The notes beneath the pieces were generated by a model, which saw only the letters and a program-made list of their open reading frames with translations, did no database searches and was not told the origin of the DNA. The translations under genes and the position numbers were made by a program. A stretch of DNA of 64,000 bases, taken from assembly GCF_025562755.1 (NCBI RefSeq), contig NZ_CP103300.1:6388501-6452500 (forward strand), read 5' to 3'. Shown here piece by piece: positions 1 through 9,251 of this stretch. Position 1 is the first letter of the stretch. Every line of letters begins with the position of its first letter. Source of the DNA: Endozoicomonas euniceicola. GTDB lineage: Bacteria > Pseudomonadota > Gammaproteobacteria > Pseudomonadales > Endozoicomonadaceae.

Positions 1-907
1 TATTCAGGCGCAACCGGGCAATTTCCTGTACAGCCAAAGCATGGATATGCTTTTCTTCTTTTGGTGGGACGATAAACAGCATATCATCGCAATAACGGAA
101 ATAATGACCACCAAAGGACTTTACGGCATTAGCCATAACACGATCAAAATCCATAAGGTAAATATTGGATAATAACCCGCTTATCGTAGCTCCCTGCGGC
201 AACCCTTTATAACCTTTATGAGTTTGAATCAGCTTCTCACCCCTTACTCGCTTGCGAAACTCTTCACTGCTGCACAACCGATAAGGTCGGTCTTTTCGAG
301 GCTTGTATGGGTGAATATCAAGACATTGGTAAAGTTTTTTCCTGTCAACATAAGAGTAACGGGTAATGGACTTATAGACAGCGTAATGGTCAGCGGGTAA
401 TTGATCTACTTCTAATAACTGACACCACTTATCTTTTAAAACACCGTGGTCAATGTTGTCAAAGAAACCCTTAATATCCAGTCCAATAGCAACACACTCA
501 CCCATCCCCCGGATAGTATCAAATGCCTCTTTGGCCAGGAGGACGTTATTTTTTCCGGTTTTACGAAAAGCCTGGACAGCGTTACCAAGACCGTCTCTGG
601 CAATCATGCGCTCATAACGCTCGCCCAGAAGGTGATTGTAGAAGCTGTATACTGCGCTATCCCTGTGAGACGCATAAGATATGGTTCGTACCTTGGGGTT
701 CTTGACCAACTTACCCGTTTTGGCATCTCGCTTAACGCGATTTATTGTTTTCTCATACTTAAGAAATGGGTAAAAACTGTGCTTGCTTACCCTCTCCGGT
801 GAACACGCCAGTGATGCGGCAACGTCTTCGTTGACTGGCAAATCAAAGTGCAGGTAAGTTCGTTTCGTAAAATGAAACTGATTTGAATTATTTGGGGGAA
901 TGGACAT
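1..907 (-). CDS. drt2: Defence reverse transcriptase, DRT2-like (3' end outside window)
   Basis: The gene runs off the left edge; 302 codons are visible from the ATG at 907. The product is a reverse transcriptase: the palm motifs include LDIKGFFDNIDH, KGLPQGATISGLLSN and the active-site FRYCDD (YCDD at about residues 272-275). The N-terminal YLHFD and the ISYASHRDSAVYSFYN block match, from memory, the DRT2 class of antiviral reverse transcriptases rather than group II intron maturases. DRT2 proteins copy an upstream non-coding RNA by rolling-circle reverse transcription during phage infection. The upstream region here is structured but is cut by an insertion sequence 225 bp away. The C-terminal part cannot be seen, so integrity is unknown. 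Confidence 0.75.
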   Translation of the reverse strand, partial: MSIPPNNSNQFHFTKRTYLHFDLPVNEDVAASLACSPERVSKHSFYPFLKYEKTINRVKRDAKTGKLVKNPKVRTISYASHRDSAVYSFYNHLLGERYERMIARDGLGNAVQAFRKTGKNNVLLAKEAFDTIRGMGECVAIGLDIKGFFDNIDHGVLKDKWCQLLEVDQLPADHYAVYKSITRYSYVDRKKLYQCLDIHPYKPRKDRPYRLCSSEEFRKRVRGEKLIQTHKGYKGLPQGATISGLLSNIYLMDFDRVMANAVKSFGGHYFRYCDDMLFIVPPKEEKHIHALAVQEIARLRLN

Positions 908-1131
908 TGAAGAAAAATCAACCAACCTGAAAGAAAAGATCCGGCCGAGAAAGAAAGGATCGCGACTCTCCCATGACATGTCTTGCTACATTACATGCAT
1001 TTCTTTCCGGCCTGGCTCTTAATCATCTGGCGGATCAGCTTAACAGTAGCAGCTGCATAAGCCGTTCCACACGCGCCGCAAGTTTATGATTAATATGCTC
1101 TCCAAGGCATCAGATTGAATTCATCTATATG
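908..1131 (-). ncRNA. Candidate DRT2 template RNA, possibly 5'-truncated
   Basis: This gene-free stretch directly precedes the reverse transcriptase start, which is where DRT2 systems encode their template RNA. On the minus strand GGCCGGAAAGAAA (1012-1000) can pair with TTTCTTTCTCGGCC (956-943), forming a long stem immediately upstream of the gene. A smaller hairpin (ATGC...GCAT) lies near 1100. The IS4 copy begins at 1132, so any RNA longer than about 220 nt would be truncated. The assignment rests on position and pairing only. Confidence 0.4.
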
Positions 1132-1260
1132 CCAATGGCACTGACTTAAGACTTAATTAGGACTTACGCATTGATGGCACCTGCAAATTTTGGTAGCAGG
1201 TCATCTTTGTCCTTTGCAAAAATCTTAATGAAGGCACCAACCACTTCTTTAAACAGCTTA

Positions 1261-2903
1261 GGGTGCGGTTCATTTGCTACGACGAAGCCCTATTCACCAC
1301 CAACTCACCGTAATTTCGTTTCTTAGAACACGAATGGTGATATGACCAGTATTCATCCCAGTCTCCACTGGAGTTTATTGAGCGAAGCTTCAGAATGGCT
1401 TCCGCGCCTTGCAGGCTCCATCGTGCGCCTGTTATATCAAGACGGTCATTTATCAAATGTCGGCAAGCGCCTTCAATCACTCCGCTGGCAATAGGAAAGC
1501 CTGAGCGCAGCGCCTTATCGTAGCAAAGCCGGTCTCTGTTTTTTTGCAGATAGCCAGCACATTTATCAATAGCTTCCCGATTCTTCAATTTTCGTTTCGT
1601 GGCACTTTGCTTTATGCCCCTGGCTACCCAGCCCGACTGCCCATGAAGAATTTTCAGTGCTTGCTGCTCAACCCATTTCTCAATAGATTTATCACCTTTA
1701 TCATGCAGACAATGAGCGGCTTTCCACAGATATTCCAGCACATGAATGAAATCCATTACGATGCTGGTTTTGACCTGTTTTCTGCGGGCGACTCTTTCAA
1801 TCATTTTCAGTTGATGCGGATGCCCATCGACCACGACAACCCATTGTCGTTTTCGTTCCGGGTCACGCTTGAGAGCCTCATCAAAGGCTTCTTCGATGAC
1901 TGTTTCTCCGTCCCTCTCAACACTGGCCCAAACCCTCTTGTTGCGTATTGGAGGTCGAAATTTGACGACATTGTCCGCTTTCTTTTCAGAGTTCATGATG
2001 GACTCTGGTGAGCGTGGGTTTGCCCGCACAGTGTAAACAGTCGCCACCATAGCCATACGCTTCCGGTCTTTCTTTTCTCCCGGACTTAAACGTGTCTGAC
2101 ATTTTTTCTTGCTTTTCTCTGCATTCTTGCGGGTCGCTTCCCTTAACCCATCTGGCAACATGACCAGACCTTTCCCATCAAAGCTCAGAACCAATAGGTC
2201 ATCTGTTTGCTCATCTTCTATGGTTCGTTGTTCATAGAATTCGACAAAATCCTGAGCTGTGCCTTCAACCAGCTTTATTGCCTGGTGCTTGCCAACTATG
2301 CCGGGGCAATTTTCACGATGCCGTTTGACGACATTGTCATAAGAACGATCAATAGCATCCGTGACCACACGCTTGCGTACACCATCAGAATATTGGTCGT
2401 TATTAAGGTTGAGCCCGGCATCCAGTGGGAATTCGTTGGAGACATTGCGCTGGCTATAAGCAAACCGTTTGACCGTTATCTTGCCAAACACCGTGGTGAG
2501 AACCCGGCTGGTATTTTGACGAATATGGTTACGAGGTATGCCGTCAGAGGGAGTGACAGACACTGCTCTTTCTTCATCTTCAGCCTGTTTATCGAGATAG
2601 CCCTGAAACATTAGCCGAAGCAGCTCGTCCCCATTGGTTCGAATGTACTCTTCAGTTGTGCCATGTTCCTGCAGGCAGGCAGATTCGAGGTGGCGGATCA
2701 TGCTATTAAAGTGATCCTGTGCAGGAGAAAAAAATTGAAAGTCGAGAGTATTAGCGTAAGATGCGTTCACAAAGGGCTGCTTTTCCGGTGTTATTTGTTT
2801 GGCGACGTTATATCACCACGAAACAGCCCTTTTTTCTTTGCTCTCGGTCGTCAAAGTAGTTGGTTTTGCTGGGGTAGAGCGTCGTAGCAAATGAACCGCA
2901 CCC
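1261..2903 (-). mobile_element. ISKra4-like element with 9 bp target duplication
   Basis: The 1643 bp element has inverted repeats GGGTGCGGTTCATTTGCT and its complement. A 9 bp target duplication, AACAGCTTA, is at 1252-1260 and 2904-2912. It is inserted in the IS701-like transposase gene. The perfect duplication and open transposase frame suggest a recent insertion. Confidence 0.88.
1277..2770 (-). CDS. ISKra4-family transposase
   Basis: This 497-residue DDE transposase fills most of its element. Visible features are a central VLSFDGKGLVMLP strand, VVVVDGHPHQLKMIERVA and a C-terminal block, SGVIEGACRHLINDRL, that carries the Glu typical of ISKra4 transposases. Length and motif order match that family. 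The frame is open and flanked by intact inverted repeats and a target duplication, so the enzyme is probably active. Family assignment is from memory of the motifs. Confidence 0.85.
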   Translation of the reverse strand: MNASYANTLDFQFFSPAQDHFNSMIRHLESACLQEHGTTEEYIRTNGDELLRLMFQGYLDKQAEDEERAVSVTPSDGIPRNHIRQNTSRVLTTVFGKITVKRFAYSQRNVSNEFPLDAGLNLNNDQYSDGVRKRVVTDAIDRSYDNVVKRHRENCPGIVGKHQAIKLVEGTAQDFVEFYEQRTIEDEQTDDLLVLSFDGKGLVMLPDGLREATRKNAEKSKKKCQTRLSPGEKKDRKRMAMVATVYTVRANPRSPESIMNSEKKADNVVKFRPPIRNKRVWASVERDGETVIEEAFDEALKRDPERKRQWVVVVDGHPHQLKMIERVARRKQVKTSIVMDFIHVLEYLWKAAHCLHDKGDKSIEKWVEQQALKILHGQSGWVARGIKQSATKRKLKNREAIDKCAGYLQKNRDRLCYDKALRSGFPIASGVIEGACRHLINDRLDITGARWSLQGAEAILKLRSINSSGDWDEYWSYHHSCSKKRNYGELVVNRASS

Positions 2904-4002
2904 AACAGCTTACGCTGGTGCTGATAAATATTCGTAAACTCCTGCGCTATCTGCATTTTCTGGAGATAAACAAAGCTCAGAATACTTGAGAATATGTGAT
3001 TTCTTACAGGCCGCTCATTACGCACCTGAAAATGTTCGATATGGCAAACCTGCTTGATCGCCCTGTGGAACTGCTCAATCTGCCAGTGCTGGTCGTGGAT
3101 CAGGATGAAATCATCGCGTTGAACAGGTACATCTTCTGGCAGGTAAACCACGTAGTGGCGACGCTGGTCTTTTAGCATCGTCCTGAACAACCTGACTTTG
3201 CCGAAATCCTTGAGCCAGACATCCAAACCATCGTCTGGTACCTCAAGAGCCTGAACCTGCTGCCAATGACCTTTTTCCAGTGATACCGTCCTGTTTTTTT
3301 CAACTGCAAACATGAACCCTGTCTGATGGTTTTTAATCGTCTTCAGGTTTTTGACGCAGCTGTACCAGGAGTCACCGGTTACATACGCTGGCTTCAGCCC
3401 CCATGCCAGCACTTCACTCAACATTTCAAGAAAGTAATCGTTTTTGGTCTTGCCTTCCGACTTGTCGCATATTCTGAAGTTCACGGGCATATGCCGACCG
3501 GCGGGATCGGTGTAATAGAGGGTGACAAGATTAATACCTTTGACTGCCCGGTGATGCTTGCCTGACCAGAAGTGGCTAACAAGCGCTACAGAATTGCTAT
3601 ACGGTTTATCAAGAACAGTATCATCGACGCTCAACGTGCCGCCAACAAGGCATAAGTTTTGGGCGGCTTCATCGAACATGTCTTTTGGTTGGTAATTTTC
3701 GCGCTGAAGAAAGCGGTTAACGCTATCGTGAGAAATGCCAGTCACTTCTGCCAGCCTTGTGCATGTTGATGATTTGGGCTCACTGATCAAAAATCCCATG
3801 TATTGTGGAAGTGTGCATTTTGCAGTCGTTGGGCGAGTAGTACTTCTCACTTTCGTCCCTGAAAGATAGTCATTTGTGGCTATTATCAAATTTTAAAGCC
3901 TGCTGTCAATGCGTAAGTCCTATTAATCCCTTGGCATGAAAGGCTTGCCCAAGAACAAATCATCTATAAATAGATGAAGTTAACAGAGCCCTCGAGCAAG
4001 CC

Positions 4003-5373
4003 ATGAACAAGTCTAGCCCAGAATATCTAAAACTCGCTGACCAATGTCTGAAGCAGTTTGCACAAACATCTGAAGACGCCTTGGCTTCTCTACTCTCCAC
4101 AGAGATCCTGAATGCCTTTGAGAAAAAATCGACCTCCAGAGTTAGAGATTATCCAGCCCTGAAAACCCTTACTCTTTTTATGCGTCAGGTGTCCAATGAA
4201 GACAAGTCCTGCAGAAAGGTTCTTGTACAGGAGTCACTTGAACAAGCAGCAAATGACGAAGTGTCCGACAAAACCAAGAATGACGCCTACTGCAAAGCAC
4301 GTAAACGGTTGCCGGAAGATCAGGTAAAGTCATTGTTTCAGATTTCAGGAAAACGACTGGATGAAGAAAGCCCGGAATCATGGTTGTGGCACGGTCGGCG
4401 GGTTGTTATTGCCGATGGAACCACTGCTAATATGCCTGACACGACTGAAAACCAACAGCTCTATCCCCAGTCAAAATCCCAAAAAAAAGAAGTAGGGTTC
4501 CCTACTGTCAGGATGCTTGCCTTTATCACGCTGGGAAGTGGAGCTCTCATTGAGACAGCCATGGGAGCTTGTGAGGGAAAAGGCAGTGGAGAGCAATCTC
4601 TGATGATACAAATGATCCCGAACTTGAATGCTGACGACATTGTGCTTGGCGATGCCATTTTCGAGACGTATTTCATCCTGGCACTTTTGCTTATAGCAGG
4701 TGTTGACGGTGTTTTTGAAAAAAATGGTGCGCGTAAAATCGACTTCAGAAAATCCTTCATGAAACTGGGAAAAAAAGATGCTTTATTCAGATTGGAGCGT
4801 CCTCCAAAACCACCCTGGATGAGCAGAGAGTTTTACGATCAGTGGACACCGGATCACCTGATTATCCGTGCCATTAAAACGAAGAATCGTATCATCGTTA
4901 CCACATTGATTGATGCAGAAGCATATCCACGCTCTGACATTAGCGCACTGTACACCAAACGCTGGAATATTGAGTTGGACTTCAGAACCATCAAAACAAT
5001 TATGAATATGGAGATGTTGCGCTGTAAGACTCCAGCGATGGTGCGTAAAGAAATTTATGTTCATTTTCTGGTTTACAATTTGATACGGGCATTAATGGCG
5101 CGAGTGGCCAAAGCCACAGAGCAAGTTCCGAGGGATGTGAGCTTCAAGGCAGCAAAACAGACGCTAAATGGGGCTCGGGTTTTACTGTTATTCTGTCCAA
5201 ATTGCACTCTCAACCAGGTTCAAGCTCAAATGATAGTTATCATTGGAGAACATAAAGTTGGAGACCGACCGGGACGATCAGAACCAAGAGCTGTAAAGAG
5301 GCGACCAAAGGCATTTAAAAAGCTCCAGCACTCTAGGGCTAAAGCTCGTCAACTCAATAAGTACAAGGGGTGA
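4003..5373 (+). CDS. IS4-family transposase, copy 1
   Basis: The 456-residue protein has the IS4 Y(2)R(3)E(6)K signature in YTKRWNIELDFRTIK and Asp motifs VVIADGTTANMP and DDIVLGDAIF. It is identical to the copy at 31386-32756 apart from a Thr/Ser difference in the signature (RTIK here, RSIK there). Near identity of two copies 27 kb apart points to recent transposition. The gene starts shortly after the left terminal region and ends 22 bp before the right inverted repeat. Confidence 0.9.
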   Translation: MNKSSPEYLKLADQCLKQFAQTSEDALASLLSTEILNAFEKKSTSRVRDYPALKTLTLFMRQVSNEDKSCRKVLVQESLEQAANDEVSDKTKNDAYCKARKRLPEDQVKSLFQISGKRLDEESPESWLWHGRRVVIADGTTANMPDTTENQQLYPQSKSQKKEVGFPTVRMLAFITLGSGALIETAMGACEGKGSGEQSLMIQMIPNLNADDIVLGDAIFETYFILALLLIAGVDGVFEKNGARKIDFRKSFMKLGKKDALFRLERPPKPPWMSREFYDQWTPDHLIIRAIKTKNRIIVTTLIDAEAYPRSDISALYTKRWNIELDFRTIKTIMNMEMLRCKTPAMVRKEIYVHFLVYNLIRALMARVAKATEQVPRDVSFKAAKQTLNGARVLLLFCPNCTLNQVQAQMIVIIGEHKVGDRPGRSEPRAVKRRPKAFKKLQHSRAKARQLNKYKG

Positions 5374-5876
5374 GAGCTTAAGTCAGTGCCATTGGGTTAT
5401 AGCCATTAACCGCTCCTTCCTGATGCCCATAAATGGTTTTCACGGTAACATCAACATCCATAATCCATGGAATGGTTAATAACGGATCAAAACAGAGATG
5501 GAGGTGTTTTTGCATCCATTCAACGCCTTCATCTTCGTCAATCTTCTTTAAACCACGCCTGGCAGAATCATCGCTGACAATTTTTTTCATCCCGAGCAAC
5601 TGAGCGTTTACTTTATCACCAATAATTGTTCCGATATGCGCATAGCGTTTATGTCCTGAAAGAATGGAAAGCATTAATGAGCCAATCACATCCACTTTTT
5701 GAGGGGCGTTTGGGCTTTTATAAGTTAGTGGGCAATCGTTAATCCAGGGTTCAAATCGGTGACCTGTTTTTAAAAACTGTATAAAAAAAGGAAGCTGTCC
5801 CATTGGGGTGACCGATGCTTCAGGCTCCCACTCGACATGAATTTTACCGTCGAAAGAATCGACTTCGAGTTTGACG

Positions 5877-7607
5877 CCGTCATTCACCACCCTATTCAGG
5901 AATAAATTTCTTGGTACGTTGAGCCCAAAATAAAAATGATCGTCGATTGCCTCTCTGATATTCCAACCATGTGTTTCTCCGTCCCGTTAACCGACAGCAC
6001 ATGAATCCCATCAAAGCACAGGAAAACCCATCTGCCCGTTGGGTTCTGGGCTGGTTTCTTCTTCATGTCCGGGAACGTTCGGCTCTGCCTTTTCAGTTCA
6101 TAGCGGATTCGATGCTGAATTGCAGCATAGACCATAAGACAGAGTGTCATCACCATTAACAGGGCCTCAATACGCTCAGGTTTTTTGAGATACAGTGAAG
6201 ACACCAGAAAATCAGGGCTCTTCAGGAAGCGAAAACCTCTCTCAACCTGCTGCTGGGATTTATACGTCCTCAGTAGTTCGCCAGCGTCAAGCCGGACTGT
6301 ATCTGTATCGTTGGTTGCCAGAACAAAACAACCCAACGATGCTTCTGCATCACGACGAGTCTGTACAGCAACCGTGCAGGAGCCTGTCACATAATATTCA
6401 TAGTGGTCGGGAACCGTCCCATCAGCAGGACGGCCTTTGGTTTTATAGCAGGGACTCTCGATGATCTCAGGTTCAGCCTGGCAGTATACGGACTGTTTTT
6501 GCCATAGCTTGAAAGCTTCCATGGCATCCGATTCGCAACAGAATGGCTTCTTGCCCAATTTCTCAAGTTCCTTGAACTCCTTCAGGGACTTTTTCTGCAT
6601 ACGCCTTGTCAGTGTCTTCTGTTCTGTTTTCTGGCTTTGATTATTTCGAAACAGTACCCAACGTTGTACGACACCTGCATAGTCAGACAGAGTCTCTACA
6701 GATTCGTAATGCTCAAACCCTTCAACCTCAACCATTGAGCGCAATGGCGCACTTTGAACCAGTTCTTTGGCTGCACCAATGTTGAGAGGAACTCTGGAGA
6801 TAAACAACTGATCCTGCTGACTCAGTTCCTGAACGGTTTCAGCCACATACAATGCAGCATCACCGATGAAGTAACGGGCATTCAGTGCCGCCTTGAAGCT
6901 CTTTATATGCTCAGAAACCACTTGTTTGAAACTGGTCTTGTCCGTCACATTACCGCTGGCTGCTTTCATAAACATCGGAATGCCTGCCCGGTTTTCGGTC
7001 AGCAGGAGCAATATGGCCTGGTTCAGGTCAGGACGATGATCTCGGCTGTAGCCCTTGCAAAGCCTGATGCAATTGAGGTCCTCGTCACTTACTTCCTCCT
7101 CGCTGTTATAACGGCCATCGACGTGAAATCCTGTGCCATCAAGGTTGAGTGCATCACATGGCAATTTGAGATGCGTAGCCACCTTGATAGCCAGCTCAAA
7201 ATAGACTTTACTGACACCCAGTTCAAACAGTTCATCCAGTGTTCTTCCAAGAACTTTGTCGTTTATGTGTTCGGGCTCAATCCCCTCTCTGATCAGTTTA
7301 TCGAGGGGTTTATTGGAGAAGAACTGAGGGAACATGTGGAGAGACTGCCCCGTAAAGCCGAGGCCATTGATAATCATCGCGACAACGGCCTCACCGTGGG
7401 AGATGTTCCATTCGTCAGATACTTTGGGCGCGCGCCTGTCGATATGGTCGGCAATGCCCAGCTCTTTGCACATTCCAGCCACTAGACCGAGATGATCCAT
7501 GACCTGAGAGTGGTATTGAATAGGAGGCATAACAAGGCTTCTTGATATTTGCTTATCTGATAGATAGCAGGTATTAGGAAAATGTCATGTTGGGTGGTGA
7601 ATGTCGG
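5877..7607 (-). mobile_element. IS1634-family element with 6 bp target duplication
   Basis: The 1731 bp element has inverted repeats CCGTCATTCACCACCC and, at the other end, the complement of CCGACATTCACCACCC. TTGACG is duplicated at 5871-5876 and 7608-7613. It is inserted near the start of the IS1380 copy A transposase gene. Inverted repeats and duplication length fit the IS1634 family. Confidence 0.88.
5896..7530 (-). CDS. IS1634-family transposase
   Basis: The 544-residue protein begins MPPIQYHSQVMDHLGLVAGM, an N-terminal DUF4277-type domain found on IS1634 transposases. The DDE core includes LNLDGTGFHVDG, YFIGDAALYV and YKSQQQVERGFRFLKSP, which carries the catalytic Glu. The frame is open and the element ends are intact, so it is likely functional. 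Confidence 0.88.
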   Translation of the reverse strand: MPPIQYHSQVMDHLGLVAGMCKELGIADHIDRRAPKVSDEWNISHGEAVVAMIINGLGFTGQSLHMFPQFFSNKPLDKLIREGIEPEHINDKVLGRTLDELFELGVSKVYFELAIKVATHLKLPCDALNLDGTGFHVDGRYNSEEEVSDEDLNCIRLCKGYSRDHRPDLNQAILLLLTENRAGIPMFMKAASGNVTDKTSFKQVVSEHIKSFKAALNARYFIGDAALYVAETVQELSQQDQLFISRVPLNIGAAKELVQSAPLRSMVEVEGFEHYESVETLSDYAGVVQRWVLFRNNQSQKTEQKTLTRRMQKKSLKEFKELEKLGKKPFCCESDAMEAFKLWQKQSVYCQAEPEIIESPCYKTKGRPADGTVPDHYEYYVTGSCTVAVQTRRDAEASLGCFVLATNDTDTVRLDAGELLRTYKSQQQVERGFRFLKSPDFLVSSLYLKKPERIEALLMVMTLCLMVYAAIQHRIRYELKRQSRTFPDMKKKPAQNPTGRWVFLCFDGIHVLSVNGTEKHMVGISERQSTIIFILGSTYQEIYS

Positions 7608-7744
7608 TTGACGGATAAGGGATCTTTTTCCATTTCAGACAACTCACCCTTTGGGGGAGTGGGTTTTGGTGGTCGAACCATCTTCGAGCCCTCAATATTG
7701 TTGAGGGTTAGAGTTTAGCTCAGGGGTTAACCGCTGAATTTAGG

Positions 7745-7862
7745 TTTATCAGCACCAGCGTAAGCTGTTTAAAGAAGTGGTTGGTACCTTCATTAAGATT
7801 TTTGCAAAGGACAAAGATGACCTGCTACCAAAATTTGCAGGTGCCATCAATGCGTAAGTCCT
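7745..7862 (+). mobile_element. IS701-like element, copy 2, right-end remnant
   Basis: This 118 bp piece encodes the last ~35 residues of the IS701-like transposase (YQHQRKLFKEVV to KFAGAINA) and ends with the inverted repeat ATGCGTAAGTCCTA. It matches 1158-1260 closely. The rest of the element is missing to the left, where IS1380 copy A begins. Confidence 0.85.
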
Positions 7863-8555
7863 ATATCAGCAGGTTTCCCTGTTGATCAGAATGTTGCCTG
7901 TTGTGGCAACTGAACCCGTCTTTGCCCTGAAAGGCGGAACGGCTATCAACCTGTTTGTTCAAGATTTTCCGCGACTGTCCGTTGATATTGATCTGGCCTA
8001 CCTGCCTCTCGAACCAAGAGACGAAGCACTAAAAAATGTTCGTTCAGCACTTGAGCGTGTGGCCGGGAGGATCACAGCACCCAGCCCTCAATTAGCGCAA
8101 CCTTGCAAGACAACAGGCAGGACGAGTTAAGAATCATCGTCACTACAGAGTCAGCCACCATTAAAATTGAAGTCTCGCCCGTTGCCAGGGGAACGCTCCA
8201 TGAACCGGAGCTGCTGCCCGTGGTCGAATCAGTTGAAGATGAATTTGGTTATGCTGAAATACCGGTCGTTAGTCAGGCGGATTTGTACGGTGGAAAACTA
8301 TGTGCAGCCATGGATCGTCAGCATCCACGAGACCTGTATGATGTACAACGGCTGTTGAATGCCGGTGGTGTTTCCAGAGCGATATTCACCGGCTTTATTG
8401 CCTATACATTAAGCCACCCTCGCCCTCTCCATGAAGTAATGTCCCCACATTGGAAAGAACTTGAACACACTTTTTATGGTGAGTTTGTCGGTGTGACCAA
8501 CGATCCTGTTGAATTGAGCGAACATGCAAAACCTCACATTCGTGATGCTCGCTAA
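7863..8555 (+). pseudogene. AbiEii/nucleotidyltransferase-like toxin, frameshifted and truncated
   Basis: Two overlapping frames together encode the core of an AbiEii-type nucleotidyltransferase, the toxin class of type IV toxin-antitoxin and abortive-infection systems. The first part has ALKGGTAINLF and SVDIDLAY (the GG[ST]-x-DxD nucleotidyltransferase motif). The second, from about 8103, continues with DLYGGKLCAAMDRQHPRDLYD. A frameshift near 8100 separates them. The 5' end is lost at the IS701-like junction and the C-terminus is cut short at the prophage boundary. No partner antitoxin is visible. Confidence 0.75.
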
Positions 8556-8785
8556 ACCTCCGCCTCATACTGCCCCAACTCAGGCGCAGCCCCCTTCACT
8601 TCCCCGCCCTGCAAAAACGCATTTTCCCCAACTCCCACCGATACACCCAATACAATCACCACAGTCCCATCCCGCAACCGGGCTTGGCTGGTGCCATTTG
8701 AATGATGGCTGACAATGGTCACAACCGTTCTGGTACCTTCCGGTATTAACGATTTGAACTGCTGCCAGATATTAGTGGTTGCCAT
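8552..8785 (-). CDS. Small phage tail-module protein
   Basis: The 77-residue protein starts MATTNIWQQFKSLIPEGTRT and is the last gene of the minus-strand tail module. It follows the order tail-tube-like, large tail proteins, small protein. The sequence resembles small conserved proteins at the ends of siphophage tail operons, but no specific function is recognised. The stop overlaps the end of the AbiEii remnant by a few bases, marking the left edge of prophage DNA. Confidence 0.6.
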   Translation of the reverse strand: MATTNIWQQFKSLIPEGTRTVVTIVSHHSNGTSQARLRDGTVVIVLGVSVGVGENAFLQGGEVKGAAPELGQYEAEV

Positions 8786-9251
8786 GAGCTATCCTCTTTC
8801 CGTTATGTATGAGGTTTTAGTCGTGGATATCACCGAAGAATACGAAGATGTACTTCAGAATCTTGAATTCCCTATTATTGAATTTTTCCATCATTATCTG
8901 GCTCTGGAAGATTGGGAAGTTAAGCGCGCACTGGAAGCAACCATCGAGCACTACCGGGCAGAGTACGCAAAAAGGGAGCCCAAAAATATGCACTTATCAA
9001 ACATAGAAGAAATCATCACTGAAAGGCTTATCACTGTTTGTGAGTGGCGCTTGGGTCGTGTGGAGTTGGATAAGGTTATCGCTATTACCAGTGAGTTCGC
9101 CTATCAATTTAATCCCGAGAATTTTATAAAAACACCTGAAGAGTTGCAGAAATGCCTGAAGAGAATTATCAAGTCAGTTGAGCGATGGAACCGGGAGGGA
9201 GGCAGACAAGGTTACCTGAAATTCACCTCGCAGTTTTTTCCGCAGCCTTAG
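8784..9251 (+). CDS. Plus-strand prophage accessory protein, unknown
   Basis: The 155-residue acidic, helix-rich protein (ATG at 8784) lies between minus-strand tail genes and runs opposite to them. Its start overlaps the start of the 77-residue gene and its stop overlaps the stop of the 271-residue tail gene. A longer frame upstream is unlikely because it would read through that gene. Single genes of this kind within phage late operons are typical accessory 'moron' genes. No family was recognised. Confidence 0.55.
   Translation: MSYPLSVMYEVLVVDITEEYEDVLQNLEFPIIEFFHHYLALEDWEVKRALEATIEHYRAEYAKREPKNMHLSNIEEIITERLITVCEWRLGRVELDKVIAITSEFAYQFNPENFIKTPEELQKCLKRIIKSVERWNREGGRQGYLKFTSQFFPQP

Larger units (their letters stand above)
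1164..3889 (-). pseudogene. IS701-like DDE transposase, split by an insertion
   Basis: The 5' part (3889 to 2904) encodes a DDE transposase with SVDDTVLDKPYS and TGDSWYSC around the two Asp residues and WQIEQFHRAIKQ around the Glu. A TTG start is likely. After NIYQHQRKL the reading frame runs into the ISKra4-like element. The remaining C-terminal codons lie beyond it (1260 to 1164) and match the C-terminus preserved at 7750-7855, ending KFAGAINA. Removing 1261-2912 restores one frame, so the gene was probably intact before the insertion. Confidence 0.8.
1158..3922 (-). mobile_element. IS701-like element, copy 1, invaded by an ISKra4-like element
   Basis: The element is bounded by the 17 bp inverted repeat TAGGACTTACGCATTGA and its complement, with TTAAT repeated at both flanks (1153-1157 and 3923-3927). 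It sits in the left end of IS4 copy 1. Its transposase gene is split by the ISKra4-like element. A second, truncated copy of the same right end is at 7745-7862. Confidence 0.85.
1132..5395 (+). mobile_element. IS4-family element, copy 1, invaded by an IS701-like element
   Basis: The ends carry inverted repeats CCAATGGCACTGACTTAAG and its complement, as in copy 2 at 31364-32857. The transposase gene is intact. The left end is split after TTAAT by an IS701-like insertion. The 8 bp flanks (TCTATATG and GTTATAGC) do not match, unlike copy 2, which has a perfect 8 bp duplication. The right flank lies inside an IS1380 transposase gene and the left flank in DRT2 upstream DNA, so this copy is probably a recombination joint. 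Confidence 0.85.
5396..7681 (-). pseudogene. IS1380 transposase fragment, copy A
   Basis: The first codons (7681 to about 7614) and a further stretch (5870 to 5396) encode the N-terminal third of the IS1380 transposase, matching the copies at 12940-14493 and 34391-35944. The two parts are separated by an IS1634-like element. The gene stops after AVNGYNP, where IS4 copy 1 begins. The C-terminal two thirds are absent. Confidence 0.85.
5396..7744 (-). mobile_element. IS1380-like element, copy A, truncated and invaded
   Basis: This is a partial copy of the element that is complete at 12877-14575. The terminal GCTGAATTTAGG is at 7733-7744. The element is interrupted by an IS1634-like insertion (5877-7607) and cut off at 5396 by IS4 copy 1. 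Its outer flank (7745 onward) is an IS701-like end, so it had inserted into that element. Confidence 0.85.

Noticed and set aside
1..907. Calling the RT a group II intron maturase
   Set aside because: The N-terminal motifs and spacing fit DRT2, and there is no intron RNA domain structure around it.
6754..7485. Long plus-strand frame of 243 codons
   Set aside because: Antisense to the IS1634 transposase, which has clear family motifs.
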